NCBI GenBank assembly: GCA_964251675.1
Contig: CAXUKS010000006.1
Coordinates: forward strand, 88,410 to 152,409
From: JANXMY01 sp964251675
GTDB taxonomy: Bacteria > Armatimonadota > Armatimonadia > Armatimonadales > Capsulimonadaceae
Direction: 5' to 3'
Length of the DNA: 64,000 nt
The notes below the pieces were generated by a model. It made no database searches. It was not told where the DNA came from and saw nothing but the letters and a program-made list of their open reading frames with translations. Positions 47,562 to 56,410 of the stretch are shown in pieces. The stretch's first letter is position 1. The number at the start of each line of letters is the position of its first letter. The position numbers and the translations under genes are program-made.

Positions 47562-48128
47562 ATGCTGCTTCCTTTTCCAAGAGAAGAGCAGATGGCAAAA
47601 GCGTTCTTTCAAGAAGCCGCCCGCCATTTACAGGATGCGCGAGTCCTGCACCTCAGTCAGCGTTTTCCTGGTTCTATCACTTCCACGATGAAAGCCGTGG
47701 AACTAAGTTTAAAGTCTGTTCTTGTGGTCAATGGGGCGGCAGGTTGGCTGGAGCCTGCTTTGCAAACGCACCGCGTGTTTGGGGAGATCACCCGATCAGC
47801 ATTACTGACACAAAAGTTTCTGGATGCGCTTTCCAATTATGACGCGCAACTGTTTTTTGACATTGAATTGTTGGAAAAACTCGTTCCGCTTAAACCTGAC
47901 ATCAAGAAACTGGAAATCAGTCAGGCAGGCAACACCGAATATCCCTTTTTCGCATTCGTGCCCGGCGCTAACCCAAGCATCACTGCCAGGCTGTATCAGC
48001 CCGAAACGTATTTCACGTCTGCGGACAGCGCAAAGCATTTCAGCACCGCGCATCGCTTGCTTTCGGCGCTTGCCATGCTGGACCCGGAAATCAAAGATTG
48101 GAAAGTGGTCCTGTGTCAGCCGCTCTAA
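47562..48128 (+). CDS. HEPN-domain-like protein
   Basis: A 188-residue helical protein. The N-terminal part, FFQEAARHLQDARVLHLSQR followed by TSTMKAVELSLKSVLVVNG, matches HEPN domains (helix, then A-x-E-x-x-x-K with hydrophobic repeats), and a His-containing THRVFGEITRSALL follows as expected. A canonical R-x4-6-H RNase motif is not obvious. Paired with the MNT-like gene upstream it suggests a toxin-antitoxin-type module or a nucleotidyltransferase-substrate pair. ATG at 47562 preceded by GTGAGGG; a GTG 15 bases earlier and an ATG 30 bases later are alternatives. Confidence 0.6.
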   Translation: MLLPFPREEQMAKAFFQEAARHLQDARVLHLSQRFPGSITSTMKAVELSLKSVLVVNGAAGWLEPALQTHRVFGEITRSALLTQKFLDALSNYDAQLFFDIELLEKLVPLKPDIKKLEISQAGNTEYPFFAFVPGANPSITARLYQPETYFTSADSAKHFSTAHRLLSALAMLDPEIKDWKVVLCQPL

Positions 48129-48135
48129 TATGATG

Positions 48136-49596
48136 CTAGAGTAAAACGCCGACGACGCACGCGGTCATCAGCGAGGCAATCGCGCCGCCCCACATGGCAG
48201 TCAGGCCCATGCGGGACAGGTCGCCCCGGCGCGAGGGGGCCATGCCGCTGATGCCGCCAATCTGAATGGCGACGCTGGAAAAATTGGCGAATCCGCACAG
48301 GGCATAGCTTGTCATAATCACGGCGCGGGGCGTGATAAATGTCTGGTTCTGGCCCAAGCTCTGCGAAAGCTGTAAGTAAGCCACGAATTCATTGATGGCC
48401 GTCTTTATCCCAATCAGGGGACCGACCTGCACGGCATCATGCCAGGAAATCCCCATCAGCCAGGCAAAGGGCGTCGCCGCCCAGCCCAATATCTGCTGGA
48501 ACGACAGCGAGGGCAGGCCAAAAAAGTGGCCGACCCAGCCGACGAGTGCGTTCAAAAGAGCAATCAGGCCGATAAACACAATCAGCACCGCCCCAACATT
48601 CAGCGCCAGATGCAAGCCCTCTAACGCCCCCCGTGCGCTGGCATCCACGGCGTTGGCGTCGCCGTGTTCCACCTGCACCTTCACCAGCCCCGCCGTTTCC
48701 GCCTGCTCGGTTTCCGGTAAAATCAGCTTGGCGACCACCAGCCCCGCCGGGGCGGAAATCAGCGACGCCGCCAGCAGATGCCCGGCAATGTCCGGGAAGA
48801 AGCCCGACAGCATTCCGACATAGGCAGCCAGAACGCCCGACGCGATGTTGGCGAAGCCGCCTACCATAATCGCCATCAGCTCGGAGCGGGTCGCTCTGGC
48901 GATAAATGGCTTGACCAGCAGCGGCGCTTCGGTCTGCCCCAGAAAGATATTTGCAGCGGACGAAAGCGTTTCCGCCCCGGACGTTCGCATGGTCTTCTGC
49001 ATTCCCCACGCCAGCCCCTGCACAATCAGCGGCAGGACGCGCAGATAGTACAGCAATGTGGACAGCGCCGAAAAGAAGATGATGGTCGGCAGAACGTTGA
49101 ACGCAAAGTACGACCCGAGATTGGCATAGCCCGTCGGGTTCAAAATCGGTCCCATCAGCGGTGGTCCTGCCGGAGCGCCGACCGGGACATTATTGCCAAG
49201 CGACAGATTGCCGAACACAAATGACGCGCCTTCTTTCGCGTAGCCAAGCAGCGCGTTCACGCCGTCATTCGCAAGCCGGAATGACGCCGCGCCCGGCGCG
49301 GTGTCCAGCACCAGAAATGCGAACGCGAACTGGATACCAATGCCCCAGCCGACCGTGTGCCAGTTGACCCGGCTGCCCCGGTTCTGCGCTTTTCCGATGG
49401 CAAAGGCGATCAGTATAAACACGGCCAGCCCGAGCACGGATTGCAGCTTCAGCAGCAGCGGCCCATGCTCCGCCGCCCGAGCGGCGGCATCGGTGGCATA
49501 GCGCGGTGCAGCCGGGTCCTGTGCCCCGGCACAGGCGGTCAGCGTCAGCAGCAGCAAGACAAAAAGGGGAACGAGAGGTGAAAGCTGGCGTGGCAA
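48136..49596 (-). CDS. CNT family nucleoside/proton symporter
   Basis: A ~486-residue concentrative nucleoside transporter with about ten or more helices. The core has FGNLSLGNNVPVGAPAG, ETLSSAANIFLGQTEAPLLV (the family motif with nucleoside- and cation-binding residues), MVGGFANIASGVLAAYVGML and TSYALCGFANFSSVAIQIGG, which are strongly conserved in NupC-type proteins. The start is not clear: TTG at 49596 with CAGGAG 10 bases upstream, or GTG at 49608. The N-terminus then reads LFVLLLLTLTACAGAQD, which looks like a lipoprotein signal, unusual for this family. Divergent from fba. Confidence 0.87.
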   Translation of the reverse strand: MPRQLSPLVPLFVLLLLTLTACAGAQDPAAPRYATDAAARAAEHGPLLLKLQSVLGLAVFILIAFAIGKAQNRGSRVNWHTVGWGIGIQFAFAFLVLDTAPGAASFRLANDGVNALLGYAKEGASFVFGNLSLGNNVPVGAPAGPPLMGPILNPTGYANLGSYFAFNVLPTIIFFSALSTLLYYLRVLPLIVQGLAWGMQKTMRTSGAETLSSAANIFLGQTEAPLLVKPFIARATRSELMAIMVGGFANIASGVLAAYVGMLSGFFPDIAGHLLAASLISAPAGLVVAKLILPETEQAETAGLVKVQVEHGDANAVDASARGALEGLHLALNVGAVLIVFIGLIALLNALVGWVGHFFGLPSLSFQQILGWAATPFAWLMGISWHDAVQVGPLIGIKTAINEFVAYLQLSQSLGQNQTFITPRAVIMTSYALCGFANFSSVAIQIGGISGMAPSRRGDLSRMGLTAMWGGAIASLMTACVVGVLL

Positions 49597-49706
49597 AAGG
49601 CAGGGCACTCCTGAATCATTGCAGAGAACACGGCAAAAGTAGAGGCGGCACTGCCTGGCAGTGACCAAGTTCGGCACGGCCTGTGCGATTTCCTGCCGCG
49701 CCGGGG

Positions 49707-49712
49707 TATAAT
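49707..49712 (+). promoter_or_regulatory. -10 box, fba
   Basis: TATAAT, about 57 bases before the fba ATG. The leader has a clear AAGGAG 11 bases before the start, so unlike several genes here fba has a conventional 5' UTR. Confidence 0.6.
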
Positions 49713-49768
49713 CAGGCCGATTTTCCCAAGATATTTCCGAAAGACTTTCTTCAAGGAGCCACTTCCCA

Positions 49769-50725
49769 ATGATCGTGACCACCAAGACACTGTTCGAGCA
49801 CGCTTACGGCAAATACGCCGTCGGCGCCTACAACATCAACAACGCCGAGCAGGCGATTGGCCTCTTCCGAGGCAGCATCGATTCGCAGGCTCCGTTCATC
49901 ATCCAGATTTCCAAAGGCGCCCGCTCCTACACCGACAAGCGTATTCTGGAAGCGATCATTCGCGCCTGCGACGAGATGTTCCCCGACGCCGTGTTTGCCG
50001 TGCATCTCGACCACGGCGATGAGAAAACCTGCTACGAGTGTATTGACAGCGGGTTTTATTCATCGGTAATGATCGACGCCTCGCATGACGAGTTTGCCGA
50101 GAACGTGGCGATCACCAAGCGTGTTGTGGAAGCCGCCCATGCCAAGAATATCAGCGTGGAAGCGGAGCTGGGAATGCTCGGCGGCGTGGAAGAAGACATC
50201 GCCGTCGATGAGAAAAACGCCCTGCTGACTGATCCTGAAGAGGCCAAAGAGTTTGTGGCCCAGACTGGCTGCGACAGCCTGGCCTGCGCGATTGGAACCT
50301 CGCACGGCGCGTACAAGTTCTCCGGCGGGCAAGGGCTGCACTTCGACCGCATCAAAGCCATTCAGGCCGAGCTGCCCGGCTTCCCGCTGGTCATGCACGG
50401 CTCGTCATCCGTGCCGCAGGATGAAGTCGCCCGCATCAATGCCGCTGGCGGCAAGCTCAAAGAAGGCGCGAAGGGCGTCGACCCCGAGCAGTACCTGCCC
50501 GCCGCCAAACTGGGCGTCTGCAAAGTCAACATTGACACCGACGGACGGCTCGTGTGGACCCGCGTTCACCGCGAGTTCTTCCAGGACAAGCCCGAAGACT
50601 TCGACCTGCGCTCGCCCGGCAAGGTGTTCATCGCCGAATACGCCAAGTTCATCGTCAGCCGCTCGAAGTACCTCGGCTCCGAAGGCCAGCTTGCCTCGGT
50701 GCGCGAGTACGCGCAGAGCAAGTAA
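49769..50725 (+). CDS. fba: class II fructose-bisphosphate aldolase
   Basis: A 318-residue zinc aldolase splitting fructose 1,6-bisphosphate in glycolysis and gluconeogenesis. Zinc and substrate motifs: FAVHLDHGDEKTCYECIDSG (about 76-95), SVEAELGMLGGVEED (about 132), AIGTSHGAYKFSGG and LVMHGSSSVPQDEVARINAA (about 208-227), and VNIDTDGRLVWT. Normal length for the FbaA/FbaB class IIB group. Preceded by TATAAT and AAGGAG, followed by a strong terminator, so monocistronic. Confidence 0.95.
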   Translation: MIVTTKTLFEHAYGKYAVGAYNINNAEQAIGLFRGSIDSQAPFIIQISKGARSYTDKRILEAIIRACDEMFPDAVFAVHLDHGDEKTCYECIDSGFYSSVMIDASHDEFAENVAITKRVVEAAHAKNISVEAELGMLGGVEEDIAVDEKNALLTDPEEAKEFVAQTGCDSLACAIGTSHGAYKFSGGQGLHFDRIKAIQAELPGFPLVMHGSSSVPQDEVARINAAGGKLKEGAKGVDPEQYLPAAKLGVCKVNIDTDGRLVWTRVHREFFQDKPEDFDLRSPGKVFIAEYAKFIVSRSKYLGSEGQLASVREYAQSK

Positions 50726-50734
50726 CAGCACACG

Positions 50735-50769
50735 GCCCCGGCACTTTGCGTGCCGGGGCTATTTTTTTG
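50735..50769 (+). terminator. intrinsic terminator of fba
   Basis: A 10-bp GC stem (GCCCCGGCAC / GTGCCGGGGC) with a five-base loop, followed by TATTTTTTTGG, just after the fba stop. Confidence 0.9.
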
Positions 50770-50778
50770 GGATACATC

Positions 50779-51144
50779 ATGCCGCTTTTACACTCCCGCT
50801 TCGGAGTCTTTGTCTGGAGTCTGCACAAATCGCTTTCCGCCGCAGAGGCGCTTGTGGACATCCTCGCGCAGGTGGCCGCACACTGGAGCGAAGTCGCCGC
50901 CGCCTGCGGGGCGAAGCGGGTGCGCGTCCTCGCTGGAGATGCCGCGCCGGGCGAGATGGACCGGGAAGGTTTCACGCGCTGCCTCAAAATCTGCCAGGAT
51001 GACGGGTTTATTGGCCCGGAAATTTTGATTTTCGGCGACCCCGGCGACGAATGGCAGTCGCCGGGTTTGGTGTATGCGGCTGTCCTGCCCTTCTGCGGGG
51101 ACTTCGGCGGCAGGGCTGGACACACACAGGGCAGAGCGGCATGA
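50779..51144 (+). CDS. hypothetical protein
   Basis: A 121-residue protein starting MPLLHSRFGVFVWSLHKSLS. It looks soluble and alpha/beta (LVDILAQVAAHWSEVAAACG, AKRVRVLAGDAAPGEMDREG, FIGPEILIFGDPGDEWQSPG). I do not recognise a family. It begins right after the fba terminator, with only a weak ribosome-binding site, and its TGA overlaps the ATG of the following membrane-protein gene, so the two belong together. The coupling is the best argument that it is real. Confidence 0.5.
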   Translation: MPLLHSRFGVFVWSLHKSLSAAEALVDILAQVAAHWSEVAAACGAKRVRVLAGDAAPGEMDREGFTRCLKICQDDGFIGPEILIFGDPGDEWQSPGLVYAAVLPFCGDFGGRAGHTQGRAA

Positions 51145-52745
51145 GTGGGTCACGCAGGCAGCTTCTGAGCGGGGCGGCGCTGGCCGCCCTGCTGGCGGTG
51201 CTGCTGTGCCTGTTTCCGAAGCCGGAAAACGACCTGTTTTTTGAGCTTCGCACGGGTACGGATATTCTGAACTCGGGGCACCTGCCTCGCACGGATACCT
51301 ATTCGTGGGTGCGTTACGGTACGCCCTGGACGGTTCCCGAATGGCTGGCGTTTGTGATCTACGCCCTGGCGTTCCGGGCTGGCGGCTTCTTCGGGACCTG
51401 GCTGGTGCTGGCGGTGCTGACGGCGGCGACGGCTCTTGTCGCCTACGGCTGGCTGGCACGGCGGGCAGGGCGCGTGTGGGCATTCCCGCTGACGGCGCTG
51501 CTGCTGGTGGGCATGAAGGAGAGCGTTCAGGAGCGGCCGTATGCCTACACGTACTTTCTGCTGGCCGTCTCCCTGCCGCTGGTTTTGCGTGCCCGCGCCG
51601 GGCGGCCCCGTCTGCTGCTGTGGCTGCTGCCGCTGTGCGTTCTCTGGACTAATTTGCATTAGGGTGTGGTAGTGCTTATTGGACTGCTGGGGGTATTTGC
51701 GGCAGGCGATGCGCGGACGGCGCTGGGGCAGGGGCTGAAAGCAGGGCAGTTCCCGCCGGACCTGCTCACGGAGACAGGGCGGGCGCAGGAAGCGGCGATG
51801 CGAGGCGGCGTCCGGGCACAATGGGCGAGCGCGGCAAAGATGGCGGCGGTGGGGATAGCCTGTGCAGGGGCAGTGACCGTGTCGCCTTACGGCTGGCACG
51901 TCTACGAGAATATCTGGGTGACGCTTCGCAGCCCGTCCTTGATGGCGAACGTGACCGAGTGGAACCCGGCAACCACTCTGCCGCTCTTGCAATGGCAGCC
52001 GTTTCTGCTGGCCGCCGCCGTCGTGTTCGGCTCGGTGGCGTTTAGCCGTCGGACCAGCTTCGCCGACGCTCTGGTTGTGCTGGCCCTGTTTGCCGAAGCC
52101 GTGCTGCACGCCCGGAACATCGCCCTGTTTGCCGTGGGCGGCATTCTTGTGGCCGCGCCGCACTTTCCCTCAGCCCTAGCCCGTGGGCGGCGCGTGCTGG
52201 GGCTGCGCGTGGTGGTTCCCCGCTGGCTGCCGACAGCGTTTGCGCTTGCCCTAGTGAGCCTCACGGCGCTGGCCGCCGGGGTGGCTTTGCGGCCCGCGCT
52301 GGGGCCGAACGGGGTTAGCCCGGAGGGAATCGGCGAGGCGGTAGTCCGGCTGAATGACTACCCAGCACGAGCATGCGCGTTTATGGACGCCGAGAGGCTG
52401 CCGCCCAGCCTGCGCCTGCTGAATGACTTTGAGACGGGCGGCTATTTGATGTGGCGGCGGCCCCGTCAGCGCGTCTTCACCGACGGGCGGCTGGATGTGT
52501 ATGTGGGGCAGGCGTTTGATGATATGGTGACCCTGAGCCGCACGCCTGGCTCGCCCGCGTGGGCCGTACTGGTCGGTCAGTACGACTTTGATGCGGTGCT
52601 GACAGACAGCCGCCGTCAGGCAGAGGCGTTTGCCGCCCGCCCGGACTGGGCGCTGGTTTATGAGGACCCGCCCCGCCCCGGACACCCCCGCTTTCGCCTG
52701 CTGCTGCGCCGTGAGCTGCTGCGCCGTGGCCGGACGACGCCCTAA
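51141..52745 (+). pseudogene. polytopic membrane protein interrupted by one amber codon
   Basis: Read in one frame from the ATG at 51141 this is a ~534-residue protein with many hydrophobic helices. At codon 174 a TAG (51660-51662) follows LWLLPLCVLWTNLH and the frame continues with GVVVLIGLLGVFAAGDARTA. The Trp-x-Asn-x-His-(G) element at the break is typical of polytopic membrane proteins that resemble dolichyl-phosphate-mannose glycosyltransferases, and the C-terminal soluble part (LLNDFETGGYLMWRRPRQRV FTDGRLDVY) also fits that group. Both halves read as one intact gene, so the stop is recent, an error, or read through. It could restart at the GTG at 51666. Confidence 0.74.
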
Positions 52746-53047
52746 GAGCCGCCCACGAACGCTCCTTCCATCGCCGCCTGCGCGGCGTCTTTGTCGGTCG
52801 TGTAGACGCGCACTTCCTGCAGGGAGCGCCGCCCGCGCACTTTGACGAGCAGGCATCCGTTGCACTCATCAATAAACTTCAGTGTCGGCGGGCCGTTGTG
52901 CAGGGTCTTAATCAGACCCAGCGAGATTTTAGAAACGCAGTCCAGAGCGGCCGCCGCACGGGCAGGTGCGTCGGCGGCCTGAATGACCGTGGTATGACTG
53001 GCGGTGTATTTGCCGCCGCTGAGATGTCCTGAAGATCGAGCAGGCAT
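52742..53047 (-). CDS. DUF2103 family protein
   Basis: A 101-residue small protein. TASHTTVIQAADAPARAAAA, ALDCVSKISLGLIKTLHNGP, LKFIDECNGCLLVKVRGRRS and LQEVRVYTTDKDAAQAAM match the DUF2103 layout (predicted metal-binding protein, function unknown). It lies tail to tail with the interrupted membrane-protein gene, sharing four bases at the stops, and 22 bases upstream of galM's end on the same strand. Assignment is by eye. Confidence 0.66.
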   Translation of the reverse strand: MPARSSGHLSGGKYTASHTTVIQAADAPARAAAALDCVSKISLGLIKTLHNGPPTLKFIDECNGCLLVKVRGRRSLQEVRVYTTDKDAAQAAMEGAFVGGS

Positions 53048-53069
53048 AAGCGGATTTTCTAAGCCGCCG

Positions 53070-54284
53070 TTAGCGGCGCACGGAGAACTTGTACTCCGTC
53101 GTCTGGTGGTAGACCTGCCCCGGCTTCAGCTCGGTGGTCGGGAACGACGGATGGTTCGGCGAGTCCGGGAAGTGCTGGCCTTCCAGGACAAATGCCCCGC
53201 GCCGGGCATAAACCTGGCCGTTCTTGCCTTTCAGCGTGCCGTCCAGAAAGTTGCCGGTGTAGAGCTGCACGCCGGGCTGGTCGGTGGACAGGGTCAGGAC
53301 GCGGCCTGAGCGCGGCGAGTAGGCCCGCACGGCTTGCCGCAGCCCGCTTCCGTTGATGAGGAAATTATGGTCGTAGCCCTGCCCGGTGGCAAGCTGGGCA
53401 TTTTTCTGGTCAATGCGGGCGCCAACGGCTGTCGCGTGGCGGAAGTCAAAGGGTGTTCCGGCCACGGGGACTCCGGCCTGGGTCGGAATCTGCGACTTGT
53501 CCACCGGTGTAAAGCGGCTGGCGTTGATCCTCAGGCGTGTGTCCAGCACCGTGCCATTGCCTGCCCCGGCCAGATTGAAATACGAGTGGTTGGTGGGGTT
53601 GAAGACCGTGTCTTTGGTCGTGGTCGCCGTGTAGACAATCCGCAGGGCATTGTCGTTCGTCCACGTATAGACCACTTTGACGGTCAGCTCGCCGGGGTAG
53701 CCTTCTTCGCCGTCTTTGGAAACGTAGCGCAGGTCGAGTCCCACGCCATTGCGGGTGGTGACCGGCTTGGCATCCCAGACTTTCTTGTCAAATCCGGCTT
53801 TGCCCCCATGCAGAGAGTTTGGGCCATTGTTGACAAACAGCTTGTAGTCTTTGCCGTCCAGCGTGAACTTGCCTCTGGCAATCCGGTTGCCGTAGCGCCC
53901 GATGAGCGCCCCGAAGTACGGGCTGTCTTTCTCGTAGCGGGCCAGCGAATCAAAGCCCAGCACGACATCGCCAAGCTTGCCGCTCTTGTCGGGAACCCGC
54001 AAAGACTGCACGATGCCACCGTAATTTGTAATACTCACCTGCGCCCCGTGCGAATTGGTGAGCGTGTAGAGCGTCACGGCCTTGCCGTCTTTGGTCCCGA
54101 ACGGTTTCTGCGTGATGCCAGTCAGTGGCGACACCAGGGAGAGACCCGGCATTCGTCGGCCCTCTTTTGTGCCGAACGGCTTGCGCGTAACGCTGTCCGC
54201 CGCCGCCGCCGATGCCAGCAGCCCCAGCACCGCCGTGCCCAAAACTGCCGCCCCCAGCGCCCTGCTGAATAACTTCGTGGTCAC
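53070..54284 (-). CDS. galM: exported aldose 1-epimerase
   Basis: A 404-residue mutarotase interconverting alpha and beta anomers of galactose or glucose. It starts at a GTG with AGGAGG 8-13 bases upstream and has a signal peptide (MTTKLFSRALGAAVLGTAVL then GLLASAAAA). The catalytic His residues are in NNGPNSLHGGKAGFDKKVWD (about 163) and DTVFNPTNHSYFNLAGAGNG (about 240), and the catalytic Glu in FVLEGQHFPDSPNHPSF near 376. Before the core the sequence KPFGTK(E/D)G appears twice about 25 residues apart, suggesting a small internal duplication. Periplasmic location suits use of extracellular sugars. Confidence 0.93.
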   Translation of the reverse strand: MTTKLFSRALGAAVLGTAVLGLLASAAAADSVTRKPFGTKEGRRMPGLSLVSPLTGITQKPFGTKDGKAVTLYTLTNSHGAQVSITNYGGIVQSLRVPDKSGKLGDVVLGFDSLARYEKDSPYFGALIGRYGNRIARGKFTLDGKDYKLFVNNGPNSLHGGKAGFDKKVWDAKPVTTRNGVGLDLRYVSKDGEEGYPGELTVKVVYTWTNDNALRIVYTATTTKDTVFNPTNHSYFNLAGAGNGTVLDTRLRINASRFTPVDKSQIPTQAGVPVAGTPFDFRHATAVGARIDQKNAQLATGQGYDHNFLINGSGLRQAVRAYSPRSGRVLTLSTDQPGVQLYTGNFLDGTLKGKNGQVYARRGAFVLEGQHFPDSPNHPSFPTTELKPGQVYHQTTEYKFSVRR

Positions 54285-54328
54285 TCTTTGTCCTCCTCTG
54301 TGCGAACTGCGAGATCAAACTCACGCAA

Positions 54329-54826
54329 TCATAGCACATCAGCAAGCCGGACATTCTTCGGGTCCATATGCCCCAGAAACAGCCCGTCGGGCGCAAGCAT
54401 ATCATAGGCGCTTTCCAGAAAGCCCAGCGTGTCGCCCAGATAATGCAGTCCATGAACGCAGGTAATCAAATCCGCAGGCTGCTCCGGGCGAAACACGGCG
54501 ACATCTGCCGCAATCAGCGAGACACCAAGCGTGCGCTCGGGTGTGAACATCTCCACCAAATCTGCGCCGACAATTTGGACGGCGCCGCCCCACTCCGTTT
54601 TGGCAAGCTCTGCTCCGGCTTCCATCAGAGCGCGACCCTGTCCGCAACAGGCATCGTACCACACCGCCCTGCCCCTTTCCTGAACACGCGCTGCCAGAAA
54701 CGGCAGGATGGAGAAATGCAGGTCGCGCTCGTAGGAATTGACACCGCTCAGGCCGCGCTCCCGGTTCATAGTCACGTTGGCGACAACCGGCGAGGCCAGA
54801 AGCTCATCGGCGCGGAGCAGAGTCAT
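54329..54826 (-). CDS. class I SAM-dependent methyltransferase, short
   Basis: A 165-residue methyltransferase-fold protein. Motif I is VWYDACCGQGRALMEAGAEL (about 55-74), followed by IVGADLVEMFTPERTLGVSL (motif II acidic residue) and ADLITCVHGLHYLGDTLGFL (motif IV region). The family is usually 200-260 residues; here it ends at GHMDPKNVRLADVL, so the C-terminal part is missing compared with similar proteins, perhaps by truncation. Its ATG overlaps the stop of the preceding secreted-protein gene. Substrate unknown. Confidence 0.76.
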   Translation of the reverse strand: MTLLRADELLASPVVANVTMNRERGLSGVNSYERDLHFSILPFLAARVQERGRAVWYDACCGQGRALMEAGAELAKTEWGGAVQIVGADLVEMFTPERTLGVSLIAADVAVFRPEQPADLITCVHGLHYLGDTLGFLESAYDMLAPDGLFLGHMDPKNVRLADVL

Positions 54827-56334
54827 CGATGTAGGCCTTTGATTGATCTAGTCTTCTTGCCGTACTTTTTGACCGAGGGTTTTGGAGAAGTACGAACGGC
54901 TTGATGCGGCTTGGGTGTCTTTTTCAATTTGCTTTTAACTGCAGACAGCTTTTGCTCTGCCCCTCCCCTCATGCCATACTCACTTCCGCCGATCACAGCC
55001 CCATTTTGGGCATCCACCCAAACTTCCCCCATGCGCTCACCTGGCTCCGCGAAAGCGTAAATCCAAGCGACTCTTCCTGTTCCATGTCCAAAACTTTCGC
55101 CTCCATTCTGCCAGAATGAGTTAGGAGTCACAATTTCGGTTTTCAGACTGTTCATACTTGCCTCCTGAATGCCGGACGCTGCCAGTTGGTTCCGTGCGAT
55201 GACCTGAGCCTTAGTTCTGCTGATTACAATAGTCGTGTCTCGGGGAGGCAGTGTATAATACGACAAGCCGAAGACTTCCATTTCTCCGGTTTCCGCATCC
55301 ATGATGGCACTGGCTGCGTCATCGTGATAAGAGATGCCGTTAAGCTGCCGGTTCCGTATGACTTGCCAACTGGCGTCCCCGACATTGGGGTGTGGCGAGT
55401 TATTTACATGAAGTTCCGCCCGTATGGTCCCTGTCGCATCATCTTGTGAGGTTGCTGCGATGACTGCGTTAGCCCGCTGAATGGCATCCTTTTTAGATAT
55501 AAAAGGACCCGCTGGCTGGTATGGCATTTGCCTCAAAGAATAGCCGTCGTTGCTGTAATCGCTAACAACCCCGGTGGCGTCCACGACTTCAACAGTAGCC
55601 TGTTCCCCGAACTTGATTTGCCATCGCGGCGAAAGCGAGAGTTGGGGCGTGTCTGTGTCAAACTCACTCTCTGCGTCATCCTCGTAGGGGACGGGATACT
55701 TGGCAATCCCAGCAGCAGTTACGGGGCTACCAATGTCCTGGCAAAATCTTTCTGCAATTTGGGTAGCTTGCGAGGCAGAGCGCGTTGGAAGCGCAGTTAA
55801 GGAGGACGGGTAGAGGGAGGCGATAGAACCTTCACCACGCCATCCATCGAATAAACCCTCGTACTCGATCTGCCCGCCTGTATATGAGTGCTGACCAGTC
55901 GCTGCATTGACAGCCCGATAGAGCGGCTTATAAAAGCCCGGCGTGTTTGGCGGGAAAACGTAGCAGGCTGTGCCTTCCGAGTGGTAGCCTTTGTTCAGAA
56001 AAGCATCGCGTTCTGTGACCGCAGCCGTGTAGACACGGTCCCCGGCTCCGACGCCTGTTGTCGCGGGATTATGCAGGCAGTATAGCGGCTTGAGACCAGC
56101 GGCGCTGTCGCGGGGATACACATAACCCACGGTGCCAACCGTCCTCCATCCGTGCGAAACGAGCCTGTCACGTTCCACCAGATTGATCGTCAGCAAACAG
56201 GCATCACTCGTCTCATTGACCAGGCGATACAGAGGCACGAGGGGGCTTGAAAGAGAATTAGGGGCGGACGCAGCCAGCGAAGTCAGCCATGTTATCGCCA
56301 AAATGCAGATCAACGCCGTTAGGAAGTTTTTCAT
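54823..56334 (-). CDS. secreted protein with DUF5648-like repeats and PepSY-like region
   Basis: A 503-residue exported protein. MKNFLTALICILAITWLTSL AAS is a signal peptide. Residues about 28-190 contain three copies of a unit of the type LYR-N ... (H/D)-x-Y-T ... E-x-x-G-(W/Y)-x-x-(E/V)-G-x-x-x-Y-V-(F/Y)-P: PLYRLVNETSDACLLTINLV, KPLYCLHNPATTGVGAGDRV and KPLYRAVNAATGQHSYTGGQ start them. This resembles DUF5648 repeats found in secreted hydrolases. The remainder has PepSY-like segments (ISKKDAIQRANAVIAATSQD, ISRTKAQVIARNQLAASGIQ). No catalytic motif is evident. A start 10 codons earlier is possible. Overlaps the methyltransferase gene. Confidence 0.66.
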   Translation of the reverse strand: MKNFLTALICILAITWLTSLAASAPNSLSSPLVPLYRLVNETSDACLLTINLVERDRLVSHGWRTVGTVGYVYPRDSAAGLKPLYCLHNPATTGVGAGDRVYTAAVTERDAFLNKGYHSEGTACYVFPPNTPGFYKPLYRAVNAATGQHSYTGGQIEYEGLFDGWRGEGSIASLYPSSLTALPTRSASQATQIAERFCQDIGSPVTAAGIAKYPVPYEDDAESEFDTDTPQLSLSPRWQIKFGEQATVEVVDATGVVSDYSNDGYSLRQMPYQPAGPFISKKDAIQRANAVIAATSQDDATGTIRAELHVNNSPHPNVGDASWQVIRNRQLNGISYHDDAASAIMDAETGEMEVFGLSYYTLPPRDTTIVISRTKAQVIARNQLAASGIQEASMNSLKTEIVTPNSFWQNGGESFGHGTGRVAWIYAFAEPGERMGEVWVDAQNGAVIGGSEYGMRGGAEQKLSAVKSKLKKTPKPHQAVRTSPKPSVKKYGKKTRSIKGLHR

Positions 56335-56410
56335 TTGCGCCACCGCGCCTTGATATGAACCCACCCGAGGCGCATCAGGCAGATACAGAACACATCAGGC
56401 TGACAGAAAA

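Noticed and set aside
32468..51662. Genome-wide recoding of TAG as glutamine
   Set aside because: Many intact genes here end with TAG followed by unrelated sequence (cysT, cysA with two in a row, polA, pepF, galE, murI), so TAG is a normal stop; only local readthrough or errors remain possible.
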